Assembly: GCA_031267485.1 (NCBI GenBank)
Contig: JAIRYY010000064.1
Coordinates: 1 to 8,482, forward strand
Direction: 5' to 3'
DNA length: 8,482 bases
DNA from: Tannerella sp.
GTDB lineage: Bacteria; Bacteroidota; Bacteroidia; Bacteroidales; Tannerellaceae
The notes beneath the pieces are model-generated. The model had not been told where the DNA came from. It did no database searches and saw only the letters and a list, made by a program, of their open reading frames with translations. This document shows positions 1 through 4,901 of the stretch, piece by piece. Position numbers and translations under genes: made by a program. The stretch's first letter is position 1. The number at the start of each line of letters is the position of its first letter.

Positions 1-1
1 C

Positions 2-1057
2 TATACAAAGGATTTCACGATTACCGTGAACGCCCCGTTCGTCGCCGTGACGAACATCACCGGCGTCCCGACGACAGCCACGGCCGGCGCTCCGCTGAAT
101 CTGACGGGCACGGTCGCCCCGGCCAACGCGACTAACAAGACCATCGCATGGAGCGTGAAGACGGCGGGAACGACCGGCGCAACCAGTTCCGGCGGCAGCA
201 CGCTGAACGCCGCGGCGGCGGGAACCGTCGTTGTGACCGCAAGGATAGCCAACGGTCTGACAGCCTCCACGGACTATACAAAGGATTTCACAATCACCGT
301 GAACGCCCCATTCATCCCTGTGACGAACATCACCGGCGTCCCAACGGCGGCCACGGCCGGCGCTCCGCTGAATCTGACGGGCACGGTCGTCCCGGCCAGC
401 GCGACGAACCAAACCATCGCATGGAGCGTGAAGACGGCGGGAACGACGGGCGCAACCATTTCCGGCGGCAGCACGCTGAACACCGCGGCGGCGGGAACCG
501 TCACCGTTACGGCTACAATAGCAAACGGCCGGACAGCCTCCACGCCGTACACGCAGGATTTTAGCATCACGGTAAGCGCCGCGCCGGCGTGCAGGGTGAC
601 GCTCACAGTTTCGGGCGGCATCACCTCGCAGCCTGCGGCAGGCGTTTATCAGGTGAGCAGCTGCAGCGACTTCACGTTCACGCTGACGCTGCCGTCGAAT
701 CAGCAGCCCGTCGTGCGCACGAGCCGCCTGGTAAACGGCGCAGCGGAGGAACTCGCCGCCACGCGTAATGCGAACGGCAGCTACACGTTTGTCGCCGGTC
801 AGGTATGCAGCGATTTGGAAATCAACGTCACGTCCACAGTCGGCAACGAAGACATGCCGCTGTCGAAAGTCTGGGCGTCGGGCGGGAAGGTATGCATCAC
901 CTCCGCCTCGACCGGCACGGCATATATATATAATGTAACCGGCATCTTGGTGGCAACGCTCGCGCACGTATCCGGCGAGACGGTCTCGGTCGCGCTGTCC
1001 GGAGGATTATATCTCGTCGTCTCGGAGGGAAGGAGTTACAAGGTAATGGTAAGATAA
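2..1057 (+). CDS. Secreted Ig-like repeat protein with type IX-like C-terminal domain (3' part only)
   Basis: The reading frame is open from the window edge, so the true start lies upstream; the GTG at 26 is only an internal valine codon. The visible 351 residues begin with the end of one repeat (YTKDFTIT), followed by two complete 91-residue repeats (about residues 9-99 and 100-190). These have the T-x-T-V beta-strand pattern and central W of bacterial Ig-like (Big_2-type) domains. A region of about 90 residues with three cysteines follows. The last 65 residues run through AYIYNVTGILVATL to GGLYLVVSEG and end in YKVMVR. That layout resembles the Por_Secre_tail/DUF6383-type C-terminal domains that Bacteroidota use for type IX secretion and surface attachment. 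I infer an exported, probably cell-surface, adhesin-like protein; the ligand is unknown. It is followed by a strong hairpin. The Ig-repeat call is firm, the sorting-signal call moderate. Confidence 0.85.
   Translation, partial: YTKDFTITVNAPFVAVTNITGVPTTATAGAPLNLTGTVAPANATNKTIAWSVKTAGTTGATSSGGSTLNAAAAGTVVVTARIANGLTASTDYTKDFTITVNAPFIPVTNITGVPTAATAGAPLNLTGTVVPASATNQTIAWSVKTAGTTGATISGGSTLNTAAAGTVTVTATIANGRTASTPYTQDFSITVSAAPACRVTLTVSGGITSQPAAGVYQVSSCSDFTFTLTLPSNQQPVVRTSRLVNGAAEELAATRNANGSYTFVAGQVCSDLEINVTSTVGNEDMPLSKVWASGGKVCITSASTGTAYIYNVTGILVATLAHVSGETVSVALSGGLYLVVSEGRSYKVMVR
26..571 (+). repeat. Two tandem 273-bp coding repeats (Ig-like modules)
   Basis: Units 26-298 and 299-571 each encode 91 residues starting VNAPF and are nearly identical at both DNA and protein level. 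Nucleotides 2-25 match the end of a unit, so at least one more copy lies upstream. Such high DNA identity suggests recent duplication or ongoing homogenisation, so copy number may vary between strains and may be mis-assembled. Confidence 0.9.
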
Positions 1058-1132
1058 CGGTTAAACCGGGGAAGACGTAAACGTCCCGAAGAAACCGGCG
1101 CGGATGCCGAAACCTTCATGGCCGATGTTTTT

Positions 1133-1175
1133 AAAGAGCCGTTTTTGATGTGTCGAGCATCGAAAACGGCTCTTT
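1133..1175 (+). terminator. Strong hairpin after the Ig-repeat gene, terminator-like
   Basis: Arms 1133-1150 and 1158-1175 form an 18-bp stem (17 Watson-Crick pairs and one G-U) around a 7-nt loop. The stem starts AAAGAGCCG and closes CGGCTCTTT, so there is an A-run on one side and a T-run on the other. It lies 75 nt past the stop codon. Only a short T stretch follows on the + strand, so factor-independent termination is likely but not certain. The near symmetry would let it act on both strands. Confidence 0.7.
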
Positions 1176-1248
1176 CAGTATCATTGTCGGCCGGCATCCG
1201 GACACATTCCGTCCCTCGACGGGACATGAATTTTATTTCACCCCCTCC

Positions 1249-1289
1249 GGACGTCATTTTGTGGATACAGGACATCATTTCGTGGATAG
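1249..1289 (+). repeat. Short tandem direct repeat, 21-nt period, two copies
   Basis: Copies at 1249-1268 and 1270-1289 share the pattern GGAC-TCATTT-GTGGATA and match at 17 of 20 positions. They lie between the hairpin at 1133-1175 and the promoter-like site near 1326, where a regulator could bind. I cannot show that one does. Confidence 0.5.
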
Positions 1290-1325
1290 CCCGGTTTTTT
1301 ATAATGGGCGGAGAAAAATCGTATA

Positions 1326-1333
1326 TAACTTTG
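1326..1333 (+). promoter_or_regulatory. Candidate -7 promoter element for the lipoprotein gene
   Basis: TAACTTTG fits the Bacteroides -7 consensus TAnnTTTG exactly. It lies about 135 nt before the start codon at 1467. At the expected 19-nt distance upstream there is only AATG, a poor match to the TTTG -33 element, so the assignment rests on one half-site. A start near 1338-1340 would give a leader of about 130 nt carrying the hairpin at 1367-1387. Confidence 0.4.
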
Positions 1334-1366
1334 CTGCGTAAATGATTCGAATATTAATCCATGAGA

Positions 1367-1387
1367 CCCGTTTTCACACGAAACGGG
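1367..1387 (+). promoter_or_regulatory. Small hairpin in the putative 5' leader
   Basis: CCCGTTT at 1367-1373 pairs with AAACGGG at 1381-1387 (7 bp) across a 7-nt loop. It lies 80 nt before the lipoprotein start codon, downstream of the candidate promoter. It does not match a riboswitch I recognise. It could stabilise the leader or attenuate transcription. Confidence 0.3.
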
Positions 1388-1466
1388 AATCGTGCATAAA
1401 CGGACAGGAGATTGAAATAAAAAGAATAAAAGAACCAAATGTTTAACAATTAAAATTTTTAGAAAG

Positions 1467-1877
1467 ATGAAAACAGTTATTATCAGATTAATGATTACAG
1501 TGGCGGCGATAACAGGCTGCATGAGCTGTTCGGACGGCGACGGCGGAGACGCGCGGGACGCCTACATCGGAGCGTTCAAGATTGACGAGCAGAATACCGG
1601 CACGGACGGTATCATCCGCAAAGATTCGTACAACATCACGATTGTAAAATCGGCGGTCAACAAGGACGATGTGATTATCACCAACATCCTCAACACGGCG
1701 GAATCGGTAAACGCGACGGTAAACGGCACGTCGTTTATCATCCCCCAGCAGACGCTTAGGGATTATGGCGTAAGCGGGTCGGGCAGGCGCGACGGCAATT
1801 CGCTGCATTTCTCCATCCTCGCCACCTTGCAGGGATACGGACAGCTCAATTTCACGTGCGACGGCTACAAGCAGTAA
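1467..1877 (+). CDS. Small surface lipoprotein of unknown function
   Basis: The product is 136 residues. The N-terminus is a short lipoprotein signal: basic start (MKTVIIR), hydrophobic core, then lipobox I-T-G-C with Cys18 as the likely lipidated residue; Cys21 is a less likely alternative. After Cys21 comes SDGDGGD, an acidic stretch like the lipoprotein export signal that sends Bacteroidota lipoproteins to the outer face of the outer membrane. The remaining ~110 residues are rich in beta-forming stretches (YNITIVKSAV, VIITNI, ATVNGTSFII, LHFSILATL, GQLNFTC). This resembles a small beta-sandwich lipoprotein, but I recognise no named family. The start is the only ATG ahead of the signal and has an AT-rich, A-rich leader typical of the phylum. 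A terminator follows directly, so the gene is probably monocistronic. Confidence 0.8.
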   Translation: MKTVIIRLMITVAAITGCMSCSDGDGGDARDAYIGAFKIDEQNTGTDGIIRKDSYNITIVKSAVNKDDVIITNILNTAESVNATVNGTSFIIPQQTLRDYGVSGSGRRDGNSLHFSILATLQGYGQLNFTCDGYKQ

Positions 1878-1883
1878 GGGGCG

Positions 1884-1926
1884 AATACCGTCGCTTCCCG
1901 CCGCACGTGCAGGAAGCGACGGTATT
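1884..1926 (+). terminator. Strong intrinsic-type hairpin after the lipoprotein gene
   Basis: AATACCGTCGCTTCC at 1884-1898 pairs perfectly with GGAAGCGACGGTATT at 1912-1926 (15 bp, 13-nt loop, itself containing the palindrome GCACGTGC). It begins 6 nt after the stop codon. The stem ends in TATTT without a long T-run. It lies only 28 nt before the next gene's start and would separate the two transcripts, or limit read-through. Confidence 0.75.
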
Positions 1927-1953
1927 TAATGGAAGCAAATAAACAGTTGAAAA

Positions 1954-2550
1954 ATGATGCGGACAATCATTATCATTATCCTTTCGACCGTCGTGCTCGC
2001 TGAGGCGAAAGGCCAGATACAGTTCAGCGCGGGGCCGGGCGCGGGCGTCAACTATGCCATCCACACGGCTCCGAACGACGTGCGTTTCTCCAGGCTCGAT
2101 GTGCTTGCCACCGCTCAGCTCGACATGCAGTTCTCCCGTTATCTGGGAGCGCTTGTCTGGATTGATTTCTACAGCGACATGTCGGCAAAGCTGAAGAACA
2201 ATGACTATTCCTACGCGCTCGCCTATCTGAGCCTTGCTCCGGCGGTGAAGTTCTGTATTCCCGGCTCGCCGTTCTATGTTTACTGCGGCCCCGGCGTCGG
2301 CTTCAGGACGCGGGGCAGGGCCAAAGGCGTGCTCTACGGCGTCAGCGACCATGCGGAAGCTATTCCGGGCATGAAGGTGCGCGTCGACGTGCGCATCGGC
2401 GCCGGTTACGACATTTTCCTCTCCCGGCGGCTGACGCTCTCGCCTTTTGCGGGATTCAATGCCGGCCTGAACGACGTGGCGGACGGTTCGGGATGGAGGG
2501 CGCACGCGCTGCAGGCAGGAATCGTGCTGAGATGTAACATTTTTAAATAA
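1954..2550 (+). CDS. Small outer-membrane beta-barrel protein (PorT/OMP_b-brl-like)
   Basis: The product is 198 residues. It starts with a signal peptide (MMRT, then a run of I/L/V, then AEAKGQ with probable cleavage near residues 18-20). The mature part alternates strands typical of small Bacteroidota outer-membrane barrels: QFSAGPGAGVNY, LDVLATAQLDMQF, YLGALVWIDFYS, YALAYLSLAPAVKF, FYVYCGPGVGF, VRVDVRIGAGYDI, LTLSPFAGFNAGL, ALQAGIVLRC. Repeated G-x-G-x-aromatic turns and the length (about 180 mature residues, 8 or so strands) suit the outer membrane beta-barrel family; the ligand or role is unknown. Start could be ATG 1954 or ATG 1957; the first is used. Only 27 nt separate it from the preceding hairpin and I see no convincing promoter there, so it may depend on read-through. 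Its 3' end faces the convergent MATE gene. Confidence 0.8.
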   Translation: MMRTIIIIILSTVVLAEAKGQIQFSAGPGAGVNYAIHTAPNDVRFSRLDVLATAQLDMQFSRYLGALVWIDFYSDMSAKLKNNDYSYALAYLSLAPAVKFCIPGSPFYVYCGPGVGFRTRGRAKGVLYGVSDHAEAIPGMKVRVDVRIGAGYDIFLSRRLTLSPFAGFNAGLNDVADGSGWRAHALQAGIVLRCNIFK

Positions 2551-2563
2551 TCAATGGAACTGC

Positions 2564-2612
2564 GGGGACAGAGGCAAAACAGGTTTGAAAATTGTCTGTC
2601 CCCACGGGGACA
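2564..2612 (+). terminator. Competing GGGGACA/TGTCCCC hairpins after the barrel gene
   Basis: GGGGACAGA at 2564-2572 can pair with TCTGTCCCC at 2595-2603 (9 bp). The latter can instead pair with GGGGACA at 2606-2612 (stem with tight 2-4-nt loop). The two structures exclude each other. The position, 14 nt past the stop codon, suits a terminator or 3'-end stabiliser, but no T-run follows. The second hairpin also resembles the dispersed GTCCC-n-GGGAC elements at 3028-3150. Confidence 0.45.
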
Positions 2613-2620
2613 AATCGTGT

Positions 2621-2654
2621 TTATAATCATTCTGTCTTATTTATTTTACATTAC
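2621..2654 (+). repeat. 34-nt direct repeat, left copy
   Basis: This AT-rich stretch (core TTATTTATTT-ACATTAC) matches 3171-3204 at 30 of 34 positions. Similarity continues upstream, where CGGGGACAAATCGTG parallels CGGGACAAACCGTG. Both copies thus belong to the same larger dispersed element, and they flank the 42-nt palindrome array. Confidence 0.75.
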
Positions 2655-2796
2655 ATAATGATGAATATCCGATGCCGGGGGAAATATTCCCGAACAGCGC
2701 GGTAGGCTCGCCGCAAATCCGTTTCAATGTTTCGCACTTTGCGGAATCTGCCGACGCGGACTGCAAGCCCGCGCCGGCGAGAAGACAGTCCTAATG
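2655..2796. other. Non-coding stretch with two small hairpins
   Basis: No gene is evident. GGGAA-ATA-TTCCC (2679-2691) and CCGCAAA/TTTGCGG (2711-2717 with 2738-2744) could fold. Just before the array, CCTAATG at 2790-2796 resembles the end of an array unit (CCTAAACAT), so a decayed sixth unit may have stood here. Confidence 0.4.
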
Positions 2797-3005
2797 TTTA
2801 GGAAACCTTGCCGCAAGTTGCAGGGAACTTTCCTAAACAATAGGAAACCTTCCTGCAAGTTGCAGGAGACTTTCCTAAACAATAGGAAACCTTCCTGCAA
2901 GTTGCAGGAGACTTTCCTAAACATTAGGAAACCTTCCTGCAAGTTGCGGGAGACTTTCCTAAACATTAGGAAACCTTCCTGCAAGTTGCGGGAGACTTTC
3001 CTAAA
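2797..3005. repeat. Array of five 42-nt tandem palindromic units
   Basis: Units end at 2837, 2879, 2921, 2963 and 3005, an exact 42-nt period. Each unit is itself an inverted repeat: TAGGAAA (9 bp in the first unit, 7-8 bp in others) at the left pairs with TTTCCTA at the right, and inside CCTGCAA pairs with TTGCAGG around a single G. Spacers are CAA, CAA, CAT, CAT. Unit 1 is the most diverged (GCCGCAA). Units 4 and 5 carry TTGCGGG, which still pairs as a G-U on a + strand RNA. Because 42 is a multiple of three and the unit has no stops, open frames run through both strands (14-residue repeats NNRKPSCKLQETFL on +); I do not regard these as genes. The spacers are too short and uniform for CRISPR. 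Function is unknown. Confidence 0.9.
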
Positions 3006-3027
3006 GAGTTGTCATGTCATTTTTATT

Positions 3028-3150
3028 CACATTCCGTCCGCTGACGGGACGGATGACCGGGACTAATTCTACCGACATTCCGTACCTGACGGCACGGAGT
3101 TTAAACGTCTCTGAAAATGTTTCTACCAACATTTTCTCCCTGACGGGACA
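3028..3150. repeat. Degenerate REP-like hairpin elements, three copies
   Basis: ACATTCCGTCCGCTGACGGG (from 3029), ACATTCCGTACCTGACGG (from 3075) and ACATTTTCTCCCTGACGGG (from 3129) are variants of one motif; the last two are preceded by TTCTACC(G/A) at 3067 and 3121. Copy 1 forms TCCGTCC/GGACGGA (3033-3039 with 3047-3053). Copy 3 includes GAAAATGTT/AACATTTTC (3113-3121 with 3128-3136), a perfect 9-bp stem. A similar hairpin, CATTCCGTCCCTCGACGGGA, lies at 1205-1224. They look like the short dispersed palindromic repeats common between Bacteroidales genes. Confidence 0.6.
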
Positions 3151-3170
3151 AACCGTGTACATCCATTTGC

Positions 3171-3204
3171 TTATAACCATTCTATATTATTTATTTCACA
3201 TTAC
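3171..3204 (+). repeat. 34-nt direct repeat, right copy
   Basis: Partner of 2621-2654, exactly 550 nt apart, with four mismatches. It follows directly on the last REP-like element. From 3205 to 3328 I see no gene; there is a T7 run at 3239-3245 and a weak GGACAG/CTGTCC inverted pair (3273-3278 with 3303-3308). Confidence 0.75.
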
Positions 3205-3328
3205 TAAACATGTTTTCCGGCCATTAAACGGGTAATTCTTTTTTTGAGGCGCTATTTCTTTTTGGAAATAAAGGACAGACAACGTACAGGAGAATGATAC
3301 GCCTGTCCCAATCCAGCCTGTTCATACA

Positions 3329-3473
3329 CTGGATTGCTTCACTGCGTTCGCAATGACGGGAGAACAACCGTCATTGCGAGGAGGTACGACGAAGCAATCC
3401 AGGCACAGGCGAGAACTGCACAACCGCCTGCACCGCCTGTGCCTGGATTGCTTCACTGCGTTCGCAATGACGG
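3329..3473. repeat. Three-part dispersed repeat forming alternative large hairpins
   Basis: Element a (3329-3359) begins CTGGATTGCTTCACTGCG and ends CGCAATGACGG. Element b (3368-3411) is its inverse, starting CCGTCATTGCGAGG and extending to AGGCACAGGCG. Element c (3434-3473) starts CGCCTGTGCCTGGATTGC and repeats a. Thus b can pair with c (about 40 bp, imperfect, 22-nt loop) or with a (about 30 bp, 8-nt loop). Outside, GCCTGTT (3316-3322) faces AACAGGGC (3474-3481). The GCAATGACGG/CCGTCATTGC motif is a widespread non-coding repeat in many bacteria. No transposase or clear target duplication is visible, so it is best called a MITE- or REP-like element. Confidence 0.8.
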
Positions 3474-3505
3474 AACAGGGCTTTTGAGACACCCCCTACA
3501 TCGCC

Positions 3506-3568
3506 AATCACTAATCACTAATCACTAATCATTAATCACTAATCATTAATCATTAATCACTAATCACT
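3506..3568. repeat. Heptanucleotide microsatellite, nine copies
   Basis: Nine uninterrupted 7-nt units: AATCACT at 3506, 3513, 3520, 3534, 3555 and 3562, and AATCATT at 3527, 3541 and 3548. The last unit contains the stop codon of the MATE gene (TGA on the - strand, 3566-3564). Read on the - strand the unit is AGTGATT or AATGATT, which yields TGA or TAG in all three frames as the 7-nt period rotates. Slippage could change copy number without altering the protein. Confidence 0.95.
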
Positions 3569-4901
3569 GTTTTTTCCATTTTCCGGAGCGGTAATAGATG
3601 AATGTTGCGATGAAGCCGGCGACGATACTTACCGTTATGGCGAGCCATATCCCGCGGTATCCCATGTAGCTGCTCAGGAAACCGGCCAGGGGGATGCGTA
3701 TGAGCCAGAAGAGGACGATGCCGGTAATCATGGCAAACAGCGTGTCTCCGGCGCCGCGCATGGCGCCGTTCATGATGTTGAGCGCCCCGTGCAGAAAAAA
3801 CACGGAGCCGACGATGAGCAGATAATCGTAGCCGATAGCGACAACAGTCCCGTCGGGAGAAAAGGCTTTCATTATTTCACGTCCGAAAAAACAGATGACG
3901 AGATAGACGGCTGCGGAGAACAGCGCGTTTATAAGCATCGCAAAGCGTACCCCCCGGCGTATCCGCGACATGTCGCCGGCGCCCATATTCTGACCGCAAA
4001 AGGCAGACATCGCGCTCGACAGGGCGAGCATGAACTGGGTTATCAGCGAATCTATTTTGCCGGCTGCCCCGTAAGCCGTCAGCGTATCCGTCCCGAACAC
4101 GTTCACGATGCCGAGCAGGGCAAGCAGCCCGAGCGAAAAGGAGCATTGCTGCACGCTGGTCGGCAGACCAATCTTCAGTCCGCGCAGAAACAGTCTGCGG
4201 TCAAATTTCATGTCCCGCTTTTTCATCGAGAGCAGGGGGTGGGTCTTGTGTACGAAAACGATAGACAGGAGCGCTCCCGTTCCCTGCGCCAGAACGGTCG
4301 CATACGCGGCGCCCTCAATGTCCCATTCGAATACGGCGACGAACAGGAGGTCAAAAACGACGTTCAACACCGCCGTCGCAAGAATCAGAATCATCGGACG
4401 CCGGGAATCGCCCATACCGCGCATGATTGAGAGGAAGCTGTTGAATATGACGAAAAAAAGCGTTCCGCACATGTATATCCGGAAATAGCGCACCGCGCCG
4501 GGGAGGACGTCGTCGGGCGCTTTCGTCAGCCTGAACAGCTCCTCCGGGAAAATGACGCCGACGGCGGACAGCAGGATGCCGGATATGACGGTGAAAATGA
4601 AAAAGGAGGAAAAAGCCCGCTGCACTCTGTCATATTGCCGGGAGCCGTAAAACTGCGATATGACGACCGTTATGCCGCTGCCCACGCCGATAATGAGCGA
4701 AATGATAAAGTAATAGATAAAAAACGAGGCCGAGACCGCCGCAAGCGCCTCCTTACCCAGGAACTGCCCGACGATAATGCTGTCCGCGACCTGATACGCC
4801 TGCTGAAGAAGGTTCCCTATCAGCAGGGGGAAAACGAAGGCCGGGATAACTTTCCACACCTTCCCCTGCGTCAAATCGCCGCCACGCCATTTATCTTCCA
4901 T
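3564..4901 (-). CDS. MATE family multidrug efflux transporter
   Basis: The product is 445 residues, the usual length for the MatE family. It would sit in the inner membrane with 12 helices and export drugs or other cationic compounds using an ion gradient; the substrate cannot be read from sequence. The N-terminus is characteristic: LTQGKVWKVIPAFVFPLLIG, then QQAYQVADSIIVGQFLGKEA at about residues 33-52. The second half repeats the pattern from about residue 242 (LKIGLPTSVQQCSFSLG, then TLTAYGAAGKIDSL). This looks closest to the MepA/NorM-like group. The ATG lies inside the end of the upstream YihY-like gene (11-nt overlap, 4891-4901), indicating translational coupling from the same mRNA. No strong ribosome binding site is needed or seen. 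The stop codon falls in the heptanucleotide repeat, and the large inverted repeat at 3368-3473 would lie in the 3' untranslated region. Confidence 0.95.
   Translation of the reverse strand: MEDKWRGGDLTQGKVWKVIPAFVFPLLIGNLLQQAYQVADSIIVGQFLGKEALAAVSASFFIYYFIISLIIGVGSGITVVISQFYGSRQYDRVQRAFSSFFIFTVISGILLSAVGVIFPEELFRLTKAPDDVLPGAVRYFRIYMCGTLFFVIFNSFLSIMRGMGDSRRPMILILATAVLNVVFDLLFVAVFEWDIEGAAYATVLAQGTGALLSIVFVHKTHPLLSMKKRDMKFDRRLFLRGLKIGLPTSVQQCSFSLGLLALLGIVNVFGTDTLTAYGAAGKIDSLITQFMLALSSAMSAFCGQNMGAGDMSRIRRGVRFAMLINALFSAAVYLVICFFGREIMKAFSPDGTVVAIGYDYLLIVGSVFFLHGALNIMNGAMRGAGDTLFAMITGIVLFWLIRIPLAGFLSSYMGYRGIWLAITVSIVAGFIATFIYYRSGKWKKQ

Noticed and set aside
1036..1522. Short frames at 1036-1278, 1118-1345, 1150-1341 and 1238-1522
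   Set aside because: They overlap each other on both strands across hairpins, repeats and the promoter-like site, with no recognisable protein features.
2797..3005. CRISPR array
   Set aside because: The spacers are 3 nt and nearly identical, the units are full palindromes in direct tandem, and no cas genes are present.
2724..3066. Open frames on both strands through the 42-nt array (14-residue repeats)
   Set aside because: They exist because the unit is stop-free on both strands and 42 is divisible by three. There is no leader, no ordinary composition, and the ends run into unrelated repeats.
3014..3235. 73-residue frame over the REP-like elements
   Set aside because: It is made entirely of repeat sequence and has no family resemblance or start context.
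3334..3528. 64-residue frame reading LHCVRNDG twice
   Set aside because: This is a known artefact of translating the GCAATGACGG dispersed repeat; it carries no gene signals.
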